Source: Pseudovibrio denitrificans JCM 12308 (GTDB lineage: Bacteria > Pseudomonadota > Alphaproteobacteria > Rhizobiales > Stappiaceae). Taken from it: a DNA stretch of 64,000 bases. This document shows, piece by piece, positions 10,987-19,791 of the stretch; position 1 is the first letter of the stretch; each line of letters begins with the position of its first letter. The stretch lies in the NCBI RefSeq assembly GCF_001310815.1, contig NZ_BAZK01000006.1, positions 62,001 through 126,000 on the forward strand, in the 5' to 3' direction. The notes under the pieces are model-generated. The model worked only from the letters and a program-made list of their open reading frames with translations. It searched no databases and was not told the DNA's origin. The position numbers and the translations under genes are program-made.

Positions 10987-11568
10987 ATGCTGTGATTGCT
11001 TGTTCCAACCGGTTGATGCCGACCTGAGGATCGTTGGTGTTCTGAATTTCCACCAGATGCGGCAGCTCGGGCAGGGACAAGTCTGCACGTCTTAAGCGTT
11101 GCTCAATGTCTTCTGCGGTTTCGCGGCCTCTCATTGATAAGCGCTGGGCGAGCACGTGGATCGGTGCCGTGATGTGTACGACCAGCAGTTTCTCGTATTT
11201 CTCGACTGCTTCTGCCAGTGCTTTGCGGGAACCGTTGGCGATGGCTATACCGCCTTTGGTGATGTGGTTATCGACACATTCCGGCAGGGCGTAGGTTAGT
11301 CCATGGGCGGGCCAGGATAAGGCGACGCGGCCTGATCAATGAGCTGAGACATCTCTTCATTGCAGACGGCTTCATGTGGCTCGGATCCTGCATCTGCTGG
11401 CCGGGTGATCAAGCGGCGAGCAAACATGATGTTTGCGTCACCTTCACATCGATCTTTATAGCCATAGATGAGCGTGTCTTTGCCTGCGCCGCTTGGGCCG
11501 ACGACCATCACCAGAGCGCCGGGACCAAGTTTGCCTGCTTGCTGGCTGGTTTTGTCCAGAACTGTCAC
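10976..11568 (-). CDS. phnN: Ribose 1,5-bisphosphokinase PhnN, one frameshift
   Basis: Kinase that turns ribose 1,5-bisphosphate, a C-P lyase end product, into PRPP. The Walker A loop GPSGAGKDT is at residues 24-32 and RRLITRP matches the guanylate-kinase-like core. The frame is lost near 11325 (LIDQ, then GRVALSWPAHGLTY in the next frame); GATCAGG needs a third G. The second half (GGIAIANGSRKAL, HITAPIHVLAQRL, NTNDPQVGINRLEQAI) ends at TGA 10976. The repaired length of 197 is close to E. coli PhnN (185). The start is GTG 11568 with AGGAG upstream, 27 bases after the phnM stop. It is the last gene of the operon. Confidence 0.87.
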
Positions 11569-11595
11569 GACAGATCCATCTCCTGATTGCCTGCG

Positions 11596-12789
11596 TTAAG
11601 CGACGCGGTAGCCTTCGCGCCAGACACCGCGCACGATTGGCACATCACCGACCATGCGTACCTGAACCAGATCAGCTCGGCGGCCAACTTCCAGCGCTCC
11701 GCGATCAGCAAGACCAACGGCTTCTGCCGGGATCTTGGTGACTTTCTGGAGAGCGTCTGGCAGGGAGATGCCTTCGATTTGCTGGGCGAGCAGGAAGGAT
11801 GCTTGCAGGAGGGAGACTGGGACGTAGTCTGAAGACAGAACATCCAGATAACCAGCTTCGGCCAGCTCACGAGCGGAGATGTTGCCGGAGTGGGATTTAC
11901 CACGCACAACGTTTGGCGCGCCCATGAGCACGGCCATGCCAGCTTCGTGAGAAGCTTTGGCAGCTTCCAGCGTGGTTGGGAACTCAGCCACGTTGATGCC
12001 GAACTGAACAGCTTCTTCCACGTGGGCGAGGGTAGCATCGTCATGGCTAGCCAGCATAATGCCTGCTGCTTTGGCCCGTTCTGCGATAGCGCTGCGGTTT
12101 TTGTCGGAGTTGCGTTCAGCACGTGCTTTCATTTGCTGCATGAACTCCTGCAGCCGCTCCTCTGAGAAACCTTTTTTGGTTTTGTAATAGAGCTCGAACT
12201 GTTCCAGTGAGGTGAACTGACGTTGTCCCGGCGTGTGATCCATCAAGGAAGCAAGGCGCACGCGTGGGTCATCGTTGAACAGGTCGAAGCCTTCCACGCA
12301 GTTGTCTGCTGAGACTTCGCAGCGCAGGTGGATGTAGTGATCTGCGCGCAGGCGGCCTTCCTGCTGGCCAATCTCAATGGCATCCGCCATGGCGCGCATG
12401 TCTTTTGCGGTCAGGTCTGCATCATCTTCCATGCCAACGCGCAGAGCATCAAACACGGTTGTGATGCCGGAGCAAGCGATCTGGGCGTCGTGGGCTTGTA
12501 CTGCAGACACCGCATTCCAGGTTACGCCTGGGCGTGGTTTGTAATGGTTTTCGAGGTGGTCAGTATGCAGTTCAACAAGGCCGGGTATGAGGTAATCGCC
12601 TTCACAATCCAGCGCATGAGAAACGTTGCCGCTGCTTAAATCGCTGATTTTGCCTTTATCAACCGCCAATGTGCCTTCCACCACCTGATCAGGCAGGATC
12701 AGCTTTGCGTTGGTGAAGGTCATTGGTGTGTGTGGTTCGACCATTGTTGATGTCTGGTGTGGCGCTTCGCCGACTAATACATCGCTCAT
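11596..12789 (-). CDS. phnM: Alpha-D-ribose 1-methylphosphonate 5-triphosphate diphosphatase PhnM
   Basis: Amidohydrolase-fold metal enzyme that releases pyrophosphate from the ribose-triphosphate phosphonate made by PhnGHIL, giving the substrate of PhnJ. It is 397 residues and intact. The metal motif LHTDHLENH follows the N-terminal beta domain (about residues 70-81 onward), and AGIMLASHDDAT supplies further ligands. The last family hallmark is the LGRADLV-like segment VGRRADLVQVRMV. ATG 12789 overlaps the stop of the DUF1045 gene by four bases (ATGA), implying translational coupling. Confidence 0.93.
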   Translation of the reverse strand: MSDVLVGEAPHQTSTMVEPHTPMTFTNAKLILPDQVVEGTLAVDKGKISDLSSGNVSHALDCEGDYLIPGLVELHTDHLENHYKPRPGVTWNAVSAVQAHDAQIACSGITTVFDALRVGMEDDADLTAKDMRAMADAIEIGQQEGRLRADHYIHLRCEVSADNCVEGFDLFNDDPRVRLASLMDHTPGQRQFTSLEQFELYYKTKKGFSEERLQEFMQQMKARAERNSDKNRSAIAERAKAAGIMLASHDDATLAHVEEAVQFGINVAEFPTTLEAAKASHEAGMAVLMGAPNVVRGKSHSGNISARELAEAGYLDVLSSDYVPVSLLQASFLLAQQIEGISLPDALQKVTKIPAEAVGLADRGALEVGRRADLVQVRMVGDVPIVRGVWREGYRVA

Positions 12790-13484
12790 GCTGATTGTCC
12801 TTCCAATGGTCTGATTTCAATGACTTGAAATGGCGCTCCGGCCTCTGGTTCAACACAGAGGGCGAGGTGCGAAATGGAGATTGGTTGATGAATGACAGGC
12901 TTGAAGTGGTCTTCTGCGGCAGCTTTGAGAGCTTTGCGCTCCGTCTCGTCTTCAAGCCGTTTTGACAGGGTCATGTGAAAATGGAAATGCTCGAAAATAT
13001 AAGGGTAGCCCCATTCCAGCATATAGGCATCCTGCTGTGGTGTCAGGTTGGCCTTACGGCGGCGTTCGATATCCTTGTCGCTTAATGGAGCGCGCAGGTG
13101 ATCGAACTCCTTGATGCATTGTGCTGCCAGCCCGTTGAGTTGCTCTGACGGCTGGGTTGGTGTCAGCGCTAGAAACTGCCCCAGAAAGTTGGGTGCTAAT
13201 CCTTCAATGGTGAAGGCCGGTGTTTGCCTGGCAAAAGCGGAAAATGTTGCTTTTACATCCTTCAAGGACCTTCCAGTTGCCAGATGAAAGGGTGGCTTCA
13301 TGGTGGCATGAAAGCCGTAGCGACGTGCGTCCTCAGTAATTGAATGCAGGCGTTCTTCAGCCAGCGCATTGAGTTGAGGTTGCTCAAGACTTTCATTTGA
13401 GAACGCTGATCGCCCGAGCCACTGACTGCCCAGTTCGGTAAGTTTGGCTGACTGCGGGTGGGTGAAATAGATTGAGTAACGCAT
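12786..13484 (-). CDS. DUF1045 family phosphonate-metabolism protein (2H phosphodiesterase-like)
   Basis: About 232 residues, a conserved companion of C-P lyase genes in Alphaproteobacteria. The two HxT/HxS-like motifs of the 2H phosphoesterase fold are visible as GFHATMKPPF and FHFHMTLSKR, suggesting action on a cyclic ribose phosphate, a task done by PhnP in E. coli; that functional link is inference. The start MRYSIYF at 13484 has AAGGA ten bases upstream; a longer frame to 13520 adds unrelated residues. It overlaps phnM by four bases. Confidence 0.8.
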   Translation of the reverse strand: MRYSIYFTHPQSAKLTELGSQWLGRSAFSNESLEQPQLNALAEERLHSITEDARRYGFHATMKPPFHLATGRSLKDVKATFSAFARQTPAFTIEGLAPNFLGQFLALTPTQPSEQLNGLAAQCIKEFDHLRAPLSDKDIERRRKANLTPQQDAYMLEWGYPYIFEHFHFHMTLSKRLEDETERKALKAAAEDHFKPVIHQPISISHLALCVEPEAGAPFQVIEIRPLEGQSA

Positions 13485-13542
13485 TTCCAGAATATCCTTG
13501 GGCTTCGAGTTACCGGGCAAACAGTGTCAGTCCTATGACACG

Positions 13543-14205
13543 TCAGGCCGGTTCGAAGTGATCCAGAAACCTTTCCACAGTCATTGATTGAAACAGCGGG
13601 AGACGCTCGAAGATATCGTCTTCGTGCCAGTTCCACCATTTGAGTTTGATGAGGCGGTCTGCCGCTTCCTGCGAGAACCGCCTTCTGATTGGTTTGGCAG
13701 GAACGCCGCCTACGATTGTGTAGGGTTCAACATCCTTTGCCACCACAGCACCAGCTGCGAGGATTGCTCCGTCACCGACGGTTACTCCGGGTAGTACAGT
13801 TACACCGTGACCGATCCAGACATCATTGCCGATGGTGACGCGTGCAGCTCTCCGGTCAGCAAAGAACTTGTGGTCCCGCTCTTTGTCTTCACGGTAGTAC
13901 TCTGGTGTGTAGGTGAAGCGATGTTGGGAAACCCGCTCCATGGGGTGATTGGGAGGACCAAGACGAACATTGGATGCAATGGCCGTGAACTTGCCGATTG
14001 TGGTGTCCGCAACCGTAGAGTTCGGGCCAATGTAGGAGTAGTCGCCGATCTCACAATATTCCAGATAGGTTGGGCCAAGCACTTCGCATTGCTTGCCAAC
14101 CTGAGCCTCTCTTTGGATGACGGTTGACTCAATGACCGTCTCCGCAACTTTGGGGGGCTTTACCATGGAGCGGGGTTCCCTTTTCTGCATACCTGTTGCA
14201 GGCAT
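13543..14205 (-). CDS. Phosphonate-cluster hexapeptide-repeat acetyltransferase
   Basis: 220-residue left-handed beta-helix transferase with repeated isoleucine-patch hexads ([45 protein letters not shown]). It resembles the xenobiotic/chloramphenicol acetyltransferase type that TIGRFAM groups as the phosphonate-associated transferase. The likely role is acetylation of aminoalkylphosphonates or detoxification, in place of PhnO. It lies four bases from phnL and clearly belongs to the operon. An internal start at [10 protein letters not shown] is possible; the annotated ATG 14205 is only a few residues longer. Confidence 0.85.
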   Translation of the reverse strand: MPATGMQKREPRSMVKPPKVAETVIESTVIQREAQVGKQCEVLGPTYLEYCEIGDYSYIGPNSTVADTTIGKFTAIASNVRLGPPNHPMERVSQHRFTYTPEYYREDKERDHKFFADRRAARVTIGNDVWIGHGVTVLPGVTVGDGAILAAGAVVAKDVEPYTIVGGVPAKPIRRRFSQEAADRLIKLKWWNWHEDDIFERLPLFQSMTVERFLDHFEPA

Positions 14206-14208
14206 GCG

Positions 14209-14919
14209 TTAAGCAGCTGAGGCGAACGAGGTGACGTCGATGATCCGGTCAGCAATGGCATCGCGCACATCATGGTCGTGCAGGATGCCAACCATTGCCA
14301 CACCTTGTTGCTTCTTCTCTTCCACCAGTTCCACCACCACAGCTCTGTTGGCAGCATCGAGGGAAGCTGTTGGTTCGTCGAGAAGCAGGATTGGGTAGTG
14401 TGCGATGAACCCGCGGGCGATGTTGACGCGTTGCTGCTCGCCGCCGGAGAATGTGGCCGGAGGCAGTTGCCACAGGCGTTCTGGCACGTTGAGGCGGGAG
14501 AGCAGTTTGCCCGCTCGTTCAAATGCTTCGTCTTCTGCAACGCCTTGCGCCATCAAAGGCTCAGCAACCAGTGTGAGAGCTGGCACGCGCGGGATGGCCC
14601 GTAGGAACTGGGAGACATATCCGATTGTGGTTTCGCGCAGGCGGATGATGCGGCGCGGGGTTGCATCTGCCACGTTCACGATCTCATCGCCGTCCGTAAT
14701 CAGGATCTGGCCTTTCTGGCAGCGGTAGTTGGCGTAGATCATCTTAAGGATTGAGCTTTTGCCGGACCCGGATGGTCCGCCCAGCACAACGCATTCTCCA
14801 ACAGACACCGAGAAGTTGACACTGGAGACAACCGGGATTTCCAGGCCGCCCTGCAGGTGCATTTTGAAGGACTTGGCAAGATCTGAAACGAGCACTTTCG
14901 TCTTGGGTGTGTTTGACAT
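14209..14919 (-). CDS. phnL: C-P lyase ABC-type ATPase PhnL
   Basis: 236-residue ABC ATPase with Walker A GGPSGSGKSS (about 38-47), signature FSGGEQQRVNIARG and Walker B PILLLDEPTASLD. PhnL acts with PhnGHI in coupling phosphonate to the ATP ribose; it is not a membrane transporter. It lies between phnK (10 bases upstream) and the acetyltransferase gene and is intact. Confidence 0.93.
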   Translation of the reverse strand: MSNTPKTKVLVSDLAKSFKMHLQGGLEIPVVSSVNFSVSVGECVVLGGPSGSGKSSILKMIYANYRCQKGQILITDGDEIVNVADATPRRIIRLRETTIGYVSQFLRAIPRVPALTLVAEPLMAQGVAEDEAFERAGKLLSRLNVPERLWQLPPATFSGGEQQRVNIARGFIAHYPILLLDEPTASLDAANRAVVVELVEEKKQQGVAMVGILHDHDVRDAIADRIIDVTSFASAA

Positions 14920-14929
14920 CGTCTTGTCC

Positions 14930-15727
14930 TTAAGGCTGTAGAATGGAGGAGACGAGGAGCTGGGTGTAGCTCTCTTGTGGGTCGTCCAGCACCTGATCTG
15001 TCAGGCCGCTTTCGATCACGTGGCCGTGGCGCATAACCAGAATACGGTGTGAGAGCAGGCGGGCTACTGCCAGATCGTGGGTTACGATGATCACGGAGAG
15101 ACCGAGGTCTGCCACAAGACCGCGCAGAAGATCCAGCAAGCGGGCCTGTACGGATACATCGAGGCCGCCAGTTGGCTCGTCCATGAACACGAGGCGCGGG
15201 CCAGTCACAAGGTTCCGCGCAATCTGAAGGCGCTGGCGCATGCCGCCAGAGAAGGCGCGTGGGTCATCGTCGATGCGGTCTTCTGCGATCTCTACACGGC
15301 CAAGCCAGTCTGTTGCGGTGTCACGGATGTTACCGTAGTGACGCGCGCCGACTGCCATGAGGCGTTCACCAACGTTGGCGCCTGCTGAGACTGTCATGCG
15401 CAGGCCATCTGCCGGGTGCTGGTGGACGAAGCCCCAGTCAGTGCGCATAAGCATGCGGCGTTCTGCTTCGCTCATCTCATAGAGATTGCGCATCTGGCCC
15501 ATGCGGTTGCGGTAGTTAACCGAGCCGGAGGTTGGGGTGAGGCGCGTTGCGAGGCAATTGAGCAGCGTTGTTTTGCCCGAGCCACTCTCGCCTACAATAG
15601 CAAGCACCTCACCCGGATAGAGGTCGAAGCTGACATCTTTACAGCCAATGCGACCGCCATAGAGTTTTGTCGTGTTGCTGACTTGAAGTAGCGGAAGGTC
15701 TTCAGTGCTTTGAATAGGCAGAGACAT
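14930..15727 (-). CDS. phnK: C-P lyase ABC-type ATPase PhnK
   Basis: 265 residues, similar to dipeptide-transport ATPases, as is typical for PhnK. Walker A is GESGSGKTT, the signature FSGGMRQRLQIARN, Walker B LVFMDEPTGGLD, with VIIVTHDLAVARLL for the H-loop. PhnK binds the PhnGHIJ core complex. Its ATG (15725-15727) overlaps the phnJ stop in a TAATG junction. Intact. Confidence 0.93.
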   Translation of the reverse strand: MSLPIQSTEDLPLLQVSNTTKLYGGRIGCKDVSFDLYPGEVLAIVGESGSGKTTLLNCLATRLTPTSGSVNYRNRMGQMRNLYEMSEAERRMLMRTDWGFVHQHPADGLRMTVSAGANVGERLMAVGARHYGNIRDTATDWLGRVEIAEDRIDDDPRAFSGGMRQRLQIARNLVTGPRLVFMDEPTGGLDVSVQARLLDLLRGLVADLGLSVIIVTHDLAVARLLSHRILVMRHGHVIESGLTDQVLDDPQESYTQLLVSSILQP

Positions 15728-16636
15728 TAGTCGTTTCCTTCTGCTTCCAGCGGGTTGGTTCCCAGGTGACCAACATGGCCTGCTTCGCGGCGGTCCTCGC
15801 AGAAATCACTGTCGGAGCACACGAACATGCGGTTGCCGTCGTCATCCAGAATGACCTCGTCCAGATAGACGCCTTCTGCTCCACAAATGGCGCAGGGTTG
15901 CTCGAACTTGGTGACTTCAAAGGATGATCTTCAAAGTCGAGGCTCACCACCTTGGTGTGTGGCGGGATGGCATAGATGCGCTTTTCGCGGCCTGCTCCAA
16001 ACAACTGGAGCGCTCCATCTGGTCCATCTTGGGGTTGTCGAACTTAGGTGTCGGAGATGGGTCCATCACATAGCGATCCTGCACCATGACCGGATAGGCA
16101 TAGGCCGTTGCGATGTGGCCGAACTTGGCGATGTCTTCATAGAGCTTCACATGCATGAGGCCGTACTCTTCCAACGCATGCATCTTGCGGGTTTCGGTTT
16201 CGCGAGGCTCTAGGAAGCGGAGTGGTTCCGGGATTGGGACCTGATAAACAAGCACCTGATCCTTGGTCAGAGTGTCTTCCGGAATACGGTGGCGGGTCTG
16301 GATGATGCTGGCATCTTTGGTCTTGGTTGTGGTGTCTACGCCTGTGGTTTCAACGAAGAAGTTGCGCAGGGCGACAGCGTTTGTGGTGTCGTCGGAGCCC
16401 TGATCAATCATCTTCAGGCAATCATCTTTGCCGATGACAGCAGCCGTCACCTGAACACCGCCAGTGCCCCAGCCGTATGGCATTGGCATTTCGCGGGCGG
16501 CGAAGGGGACCTGATAGCCGGGGATCGCGATGCCTTTGAGGATTGCACGGCGGATCATGCGTTTGGTTTGCTCATCCAGATAAGCGAAGTTGTAATGCTC
16601 GCCGGAGATGCCTTGTGTCTCAACGTGCTCGGTCAT
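15727..16636 (-). CDS. phnJ: C-P lyase radical SAM enzyme PhnJ, two frameshifts
   Basis: Catalyses cleavage of the C-P bond with an Fe4S4 cluster and SAM. About 303 residues after repair. The PhnJ pattern C-x2-C-x21-C-x5-C is fully present (about C249, C252, C274, C280): CAIC, then VCSDSDFC. The frame is lost near 16004 (QMER then LQLFGAGREK; CGC-CTC lacks a C) and again near 15921 (FEDHP then FEVTKFEQPC; a T-run is one short). As given, no single frame encodes the cluster with the N-terminal half, yet every catalytic residue survives. That argues for sequencing deletions. It overlaps phnI by four bases and phnK by one. Confidence 0.9.
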
Positions 16637-17748
16637 TGTGCTGCCTCCGCAACGAGTTCCTGTTCAGCTGCTTCGCGCTTTTCCTGCCATTCCTTGCGAA
16701 CCTTGCGGATCAACTCCAGCTCTGACTGGAAGTCCACGTAGTGGGGCAGCTTGAGGTGCTCAACGAAGCCGGTGGCCTGAATGTTGTCTGAGTGGGAAAG
16801 GACAAACTCCTGATCCTGTGTTGGAGAGTCGATCTCTTCCCCTAGCTCTTCAGCTCGTAAAGAGCGGTCTACGAGAGCCATAGCCATGACTTTACGCTCG
16901 CCCTGACCGGGAACCAGACCGTAACCGCGAGTGAACTGCGGTGGAGCGGAGGCAGAGCCTTTGAACTGGTTGATCATCTGACATTCGGTGACTGTCATGG
17001 TGCCCAATGGAACCTCGAAGCCGAGCTCTTCCATGAAGAAATCAACCTCGACTTCTCCCAGGCGGATTTCGCCTGCGAATGGGTGGGTTCTGCCGAAGCC
17101 GCGTTGGGTGGAGTAGCCAAGAGCTAGCAAGAAGCCTTCGTCTCCGCGGGCGAGGTTCTGCAAGCGTAGATCCCGATCAGCCGGGAAGGTGAGTGGTTCG
17201 CGGGTGATGTCGCCAACCGGTGCATCTGGTGCGCGTGGCTCGTCTTCTTCAATCAGGCCTTCGTCATTCAGGAGATCGGTGACACGAGGAACAACTTCTT
17301 CCTTTTCGAACTCCTGAGTTTTGGGTGCTGGTGCTTCACCATCTGCAGCCAGTTTGAAATCGAGTAGGCGCTGGGTGTAGTCGAAGGTTGGGCCTAGCAG
17401 CTGTCCACCGGGGAGATCCTTGTAAGTCGCAGAAATGCGGCGGCGGATCAGCATCTTCGCCGTGTCGATCGGTTTGGAGTAGCCGAAGCGTGGCAGGGTG
17501 GTTCTGTAGGCGCGCATCAGGAAGGCGGCTTCAATAAGGTCGCCGCGGGATTGCTTGATGCCCAGTGCTGCCAGTTCAGCGTCGTACAGTGAGCCTTCTG
17601 CCATCACGCGGGAGACGGAGAGGTAGAGCTGCTCGGAGATTTGCTTGAGACTCAGGGATGGGATGCTGGTATCACCACGGCGATCTCGAGCCATGAGCTT
17701 GTGGGCGTTTCGGATGGCTTTTTCGCCACCTTTCACAGCAACATACAT
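16633..17748 (-). CDS. phnI: C-P lyase core subunit PhnI
   Basis: 371-residue nucleosidase subunit that with PhnG, PhnH and PhnL displaces adenine from ATP by phosphonate. Length and landmarks (MYVAVKGGEKAI start, RGDEGFLLALGYSTQRGFGRTHPF, GLVPGQGERKVMAMALVD) match the family. Intact. ATGA overlap with phnJ. Start ATG 17748 follows the phnH stop by three bases. Confidence 0.93.
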   Translation of the reverse strand: MYVAVKGGEKAIRNAHKLMARDRRGDTSIPSLSLKQISEQLYLSVSRVMAEGSLYDAELAALGIKQSRGDLIEAAFLMRAYRTTLPRFGYSKPIDTAKMLIRRRISATYKDLPGGQLLGPTFDYTQRLLDFKLAADGEAPAPKTQEFEKEEVVPRVTDLLNDEGLIEEDEPRAPDAPVGDITREPLTFPADRDLRLQNLARGDEGFLLALGYSTQRGFGRTHPFAGEIRLGEVEVDFFMEELGFEVPLGTMTVTECQMINQFKGSASAPPQFTRGYGLVPGQGERKVMAMALVDRSLRAEELGEEIDSPTQDQEFVLSHSDNIQATGFVEHLKLPHYVDFQSELELIRKVRKEWQEKREAAEQELVAEAAQ

Positions 17749-17751
17749 GGG

Positions 17752-18384
17752 TTAAGCCTCCAAACCGGTGATTTTCGTAGAGCGTGGCAGGCCTGCGACC
17801 TGATTGGCTCCGGCGAAGATGACGTCGATGCCGAGCGGATAAAGCGTGCTGTTGTCTTGCATCTGCTGCCAGAAGGTTGCTGGTGCAGGTGTGATGCTGA
17901 ACTGCTTCTCAGTTTTGATACCCGGGCCTTTGAGGGTGACGCCGGTATCTTCGGTCAGTTCGTCGACCATTAGGATGATTGTTGTCGAGCGGTCCGGATA
18001 CTCTGCTGTTCCTGCTGAAAAGCTCGCGATGGCTGGTAAGAGCTTGGTATTTGAAACCAATGCGAATGCTGCATCTGCAGGGCTTTCAACAAAGGGAGCT
18101 GCTGTGTGGAAGCGGATGTAGTTTTTTACGCTTTCATCCGCTGCAAGCGCAGGGTCCAGCCATAAAGGCGTATCGTAATCGCAGAGTGTCAGTACTAGTG
18201 CTGTTGCAGCAACGGACAACGGTGCTGGAGGTGTGAGTGTCAGATCATCCAGCTGCTGCACTGTGCCTGGCTGTGCCAATGCGTTCATGGTGGAACGGAA
18301 GATGGACTGGGCGTTGTGGACTGGATCTGCAAAGCCGGGAGCGGGTGCTTTTGCGAAAATTGAAGTTGCGGTTTGCGTGCTCAT
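17752..18384 (-). CDS. phnH: C-P lyase core subunit PhnH
   Basis: About 210 residues from ATG 18384 (MSTQTATSIFAKAPAPGFADP), right after the phnG stop. PhnH is the scaffold subunit of the PhnGHIJ core. The family start GFADPVHNAQSIFRSTMNALAQPG is unmistakable. In the sequence as given, phnG and phnH share one continuous frame (17752-18987); this fusion comes from a one-base deletion in phnG and should not be taken as real. Confidence 0.9.
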   Translation of the reverse strand: MSTQTATSIFAKAPAPGFADPVHNAQSIFRSTMNALAQPGTVQQLDDLTLTPPAPLSVAATALVLTLCDYDTPLWLDPALAADESVKNYIRFHTAAPFVESPADAAFALVSNTKLLPAIASFSAGTAEYPDRSTTIILMVDELTEDTGVTLKGPGIKTEKQFSITPAPATFWQQMQDNSTLYPLGIDVIFAGANQVAGLPRSTKITGLEA

Positions 18385-18385
18385 G

Positions 18386-18855
18386 TCATTCTCCCCGTAC
18401 CATGGTGAAGAAGTCCACTTTGGTGGCGGCGACTTCAGCGCGTGTTTCGTTTTCAGCTTGCCCCTGAGCATTTGCCAGTGCTGAAGAATTTTCGCTTCAA
18501 TCAACTCGCGGTTTTCGGGCTGTTGCCAGAGAGCATCGACCAGTGCGGCTTGCAGAACCTTTTGCTTATCCCGGCCAAGGGCCTGACCAAATCCTGTGGT
18601 GCCGTCTTCAAGGGCGATGACGCAGCGGGTGACGGTGGCTTCGCACATGTTGAAGGGAGCACCGGTGCCGCCTGCGCGGCCACGGACCATCACCAATCCG
18701 ATTTCTGCTGGACGGATAACGGTGTAGCTCGGCTCCAGACCGAGGTTGCTCCAGACGTCAGCAAGATCTTGCGCTGAGGCCTTGGCCAGAATGCCCATGG
18801 CATTCTGCCTAGCTGCAATTTCGGGTGAATGCTCTTTGAGCGAACTTGCCGTCAT
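18386..18855 (-). CDS. phnG: C-P lyase core subunit PhnG, one frameshift
   Basis: About 156 residues when repaired. Core-complex subunit; the N-terminal part (RQNAMGILAKASAQDLADVW, GTGAPFNMCEATVTRC) matches PhnG. Near 18480 the frame slips: the expected C-terminus AEVAATKVDFFTMVRGE, a strong PhnG hallmark, lies in a different frame and ends at a TGA one base before the phnH ATG. Adding a C (CTTCAG-C-CACTGG) restores it. The start ATG 18855 has AAGGGG spaced seven bases upstream. It is the first gene of the phn operon and divergent from phnF. Confidence 0.88.
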
Positions 18856-18967
18856 TTCAGCCCCTTTGACTTTCAGGAACACGCTGGTTCTCTGACATTG
18901 TGTGGTGACGCTTTGATCAGGAGGTTGGTCTGCGCGTCTGAATTTGGTTGCTAAGCTAGAATGAATG

Positions 18968-18987
18968 TTGTCTAGTTGTATAGACAA
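18968..18987. promoter_or_regulatory. PhnF operator palindrome in the phnG/phnF divergent region
   Basis: Perfect inverted repeat TTGTCTA-N6-TAGACAA (18968-18974 and 18981-18987). It sits 113 bases upstream of the phnG ATG and about 45 bases upstream of the phnF start, between the divergent genes. Its TCTA/TAGA core resembles operators reported for PhnF-type GntR repressors. Binding by the neighbouring PhnF is inferred. Confidence 0.65.
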
Positions 18988-19031
18988 ATATTTTGCTCGC
19001 CAACTGAGTAGTGTTGTTTCATGACGAAGAC

Positions 19032-19784
19032 ATGACGAATCCGATGAAATTTGATTTTTCTCCGATTGAGCGACGTGCCGGCGTTGCCATGTGGAAGCAG
19101 ATTGCAGAAGTGCTGCGCACTGAGCTTTCGCGTGCTGAGGTTTCTGAAGGCGAGAAAATTCCTACAGAACAAGAGCTTGCCCAAAGTTTTGAGGTGAACC
19201 GCCACACCGTTCGGCGAGCAATTTCAACGCTGATTGAAGAAGGTTTTCTGCGTTCAGATCAGGGGCGGGGCACCTTTGTTGCCCGGGCTCCGCTGGTTTA
19301 TCCCATCGGTCCGCGCACGCGTTTTTCGGAGAATTTGTCGGGTCAGGCGCAAGAGGTTTATGGGGATATCTTCCGTACAACAGAGGTGGTGGCAGATGCT
19401 TACACCGCTGAATTGCTGGAGGTAGACCTCGGCACGGCGCTGTTTAAATGCGAGTCTGTGAGCTATGCCGATGGGACACCGGTTATCGCAGGAACGCGCT
19501 GGTTTGAGGTGTCTTGCTTCCCAAACCTGCCTGCAGATTTGCGGGAGACCAACTCAATCACGAAGATCATGGAGAAGTATGATTTCGGCGATTACCGGCG
19601 CAAAGAAACGCGGATTACTGCGGCTCTTTGTAGTGCACACAATGCGGAGCTGCTGAAGATTTCCGAAGGATCGCCGGTGCTTGTGATGGAATCCATCAAT
19701 GTGAATGCGAGCGGTGCACCTATACAAATCGGTCGGGCTTATGTGGCGGCTGACCGGATGCACCTGACTGTCAGAAACGACTGA
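19032..19784 (+). CDS. phnF: Phosphonate metabolism GntR-family regulator PhnF
   Basis: About 250 residues: an N-terminal winged helix (IPTEQELAQSFEVNRHTVRRAISTLIEEGFL) and a C-terminal UTRA ligand domain of the HutC subfamily, the architecture of PhnF. It is divergent from phnG-N and most likely represses that operon and itself through the palindrome in the shared spacer. The start is uncertain: ATG 19032 (MTNPMKFDFSPIERR) is chosen, with GTG 19011 and ATG 19044 possible. It converges on the CYTH-CHAD gene with only seven bases between them. Confidence 0.88.
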   Translation: MTNPMKFDFSPIERRAGVAMWKQIAEVLRTELSRAEVSEGEKIPTEQELAQSFEVNRHTVRRAISTLIEEGFLRSDQGRGTFVARAPLVYPIGPRTRFSENLSGQAQEVYGDIFRTTEVVADAYTAELLEVDLGTALFKCESVSYADGTPVIAGTRWFEVSCFPNLPADLRETNSITKIMEKYDFGDYRRKETRITAALCSAHNAELLKISEGSPVLVMESINVNASGAPIQIGRAYVAADRMHLTVRND

Positions 19785-19791
19785 ACCTGGA

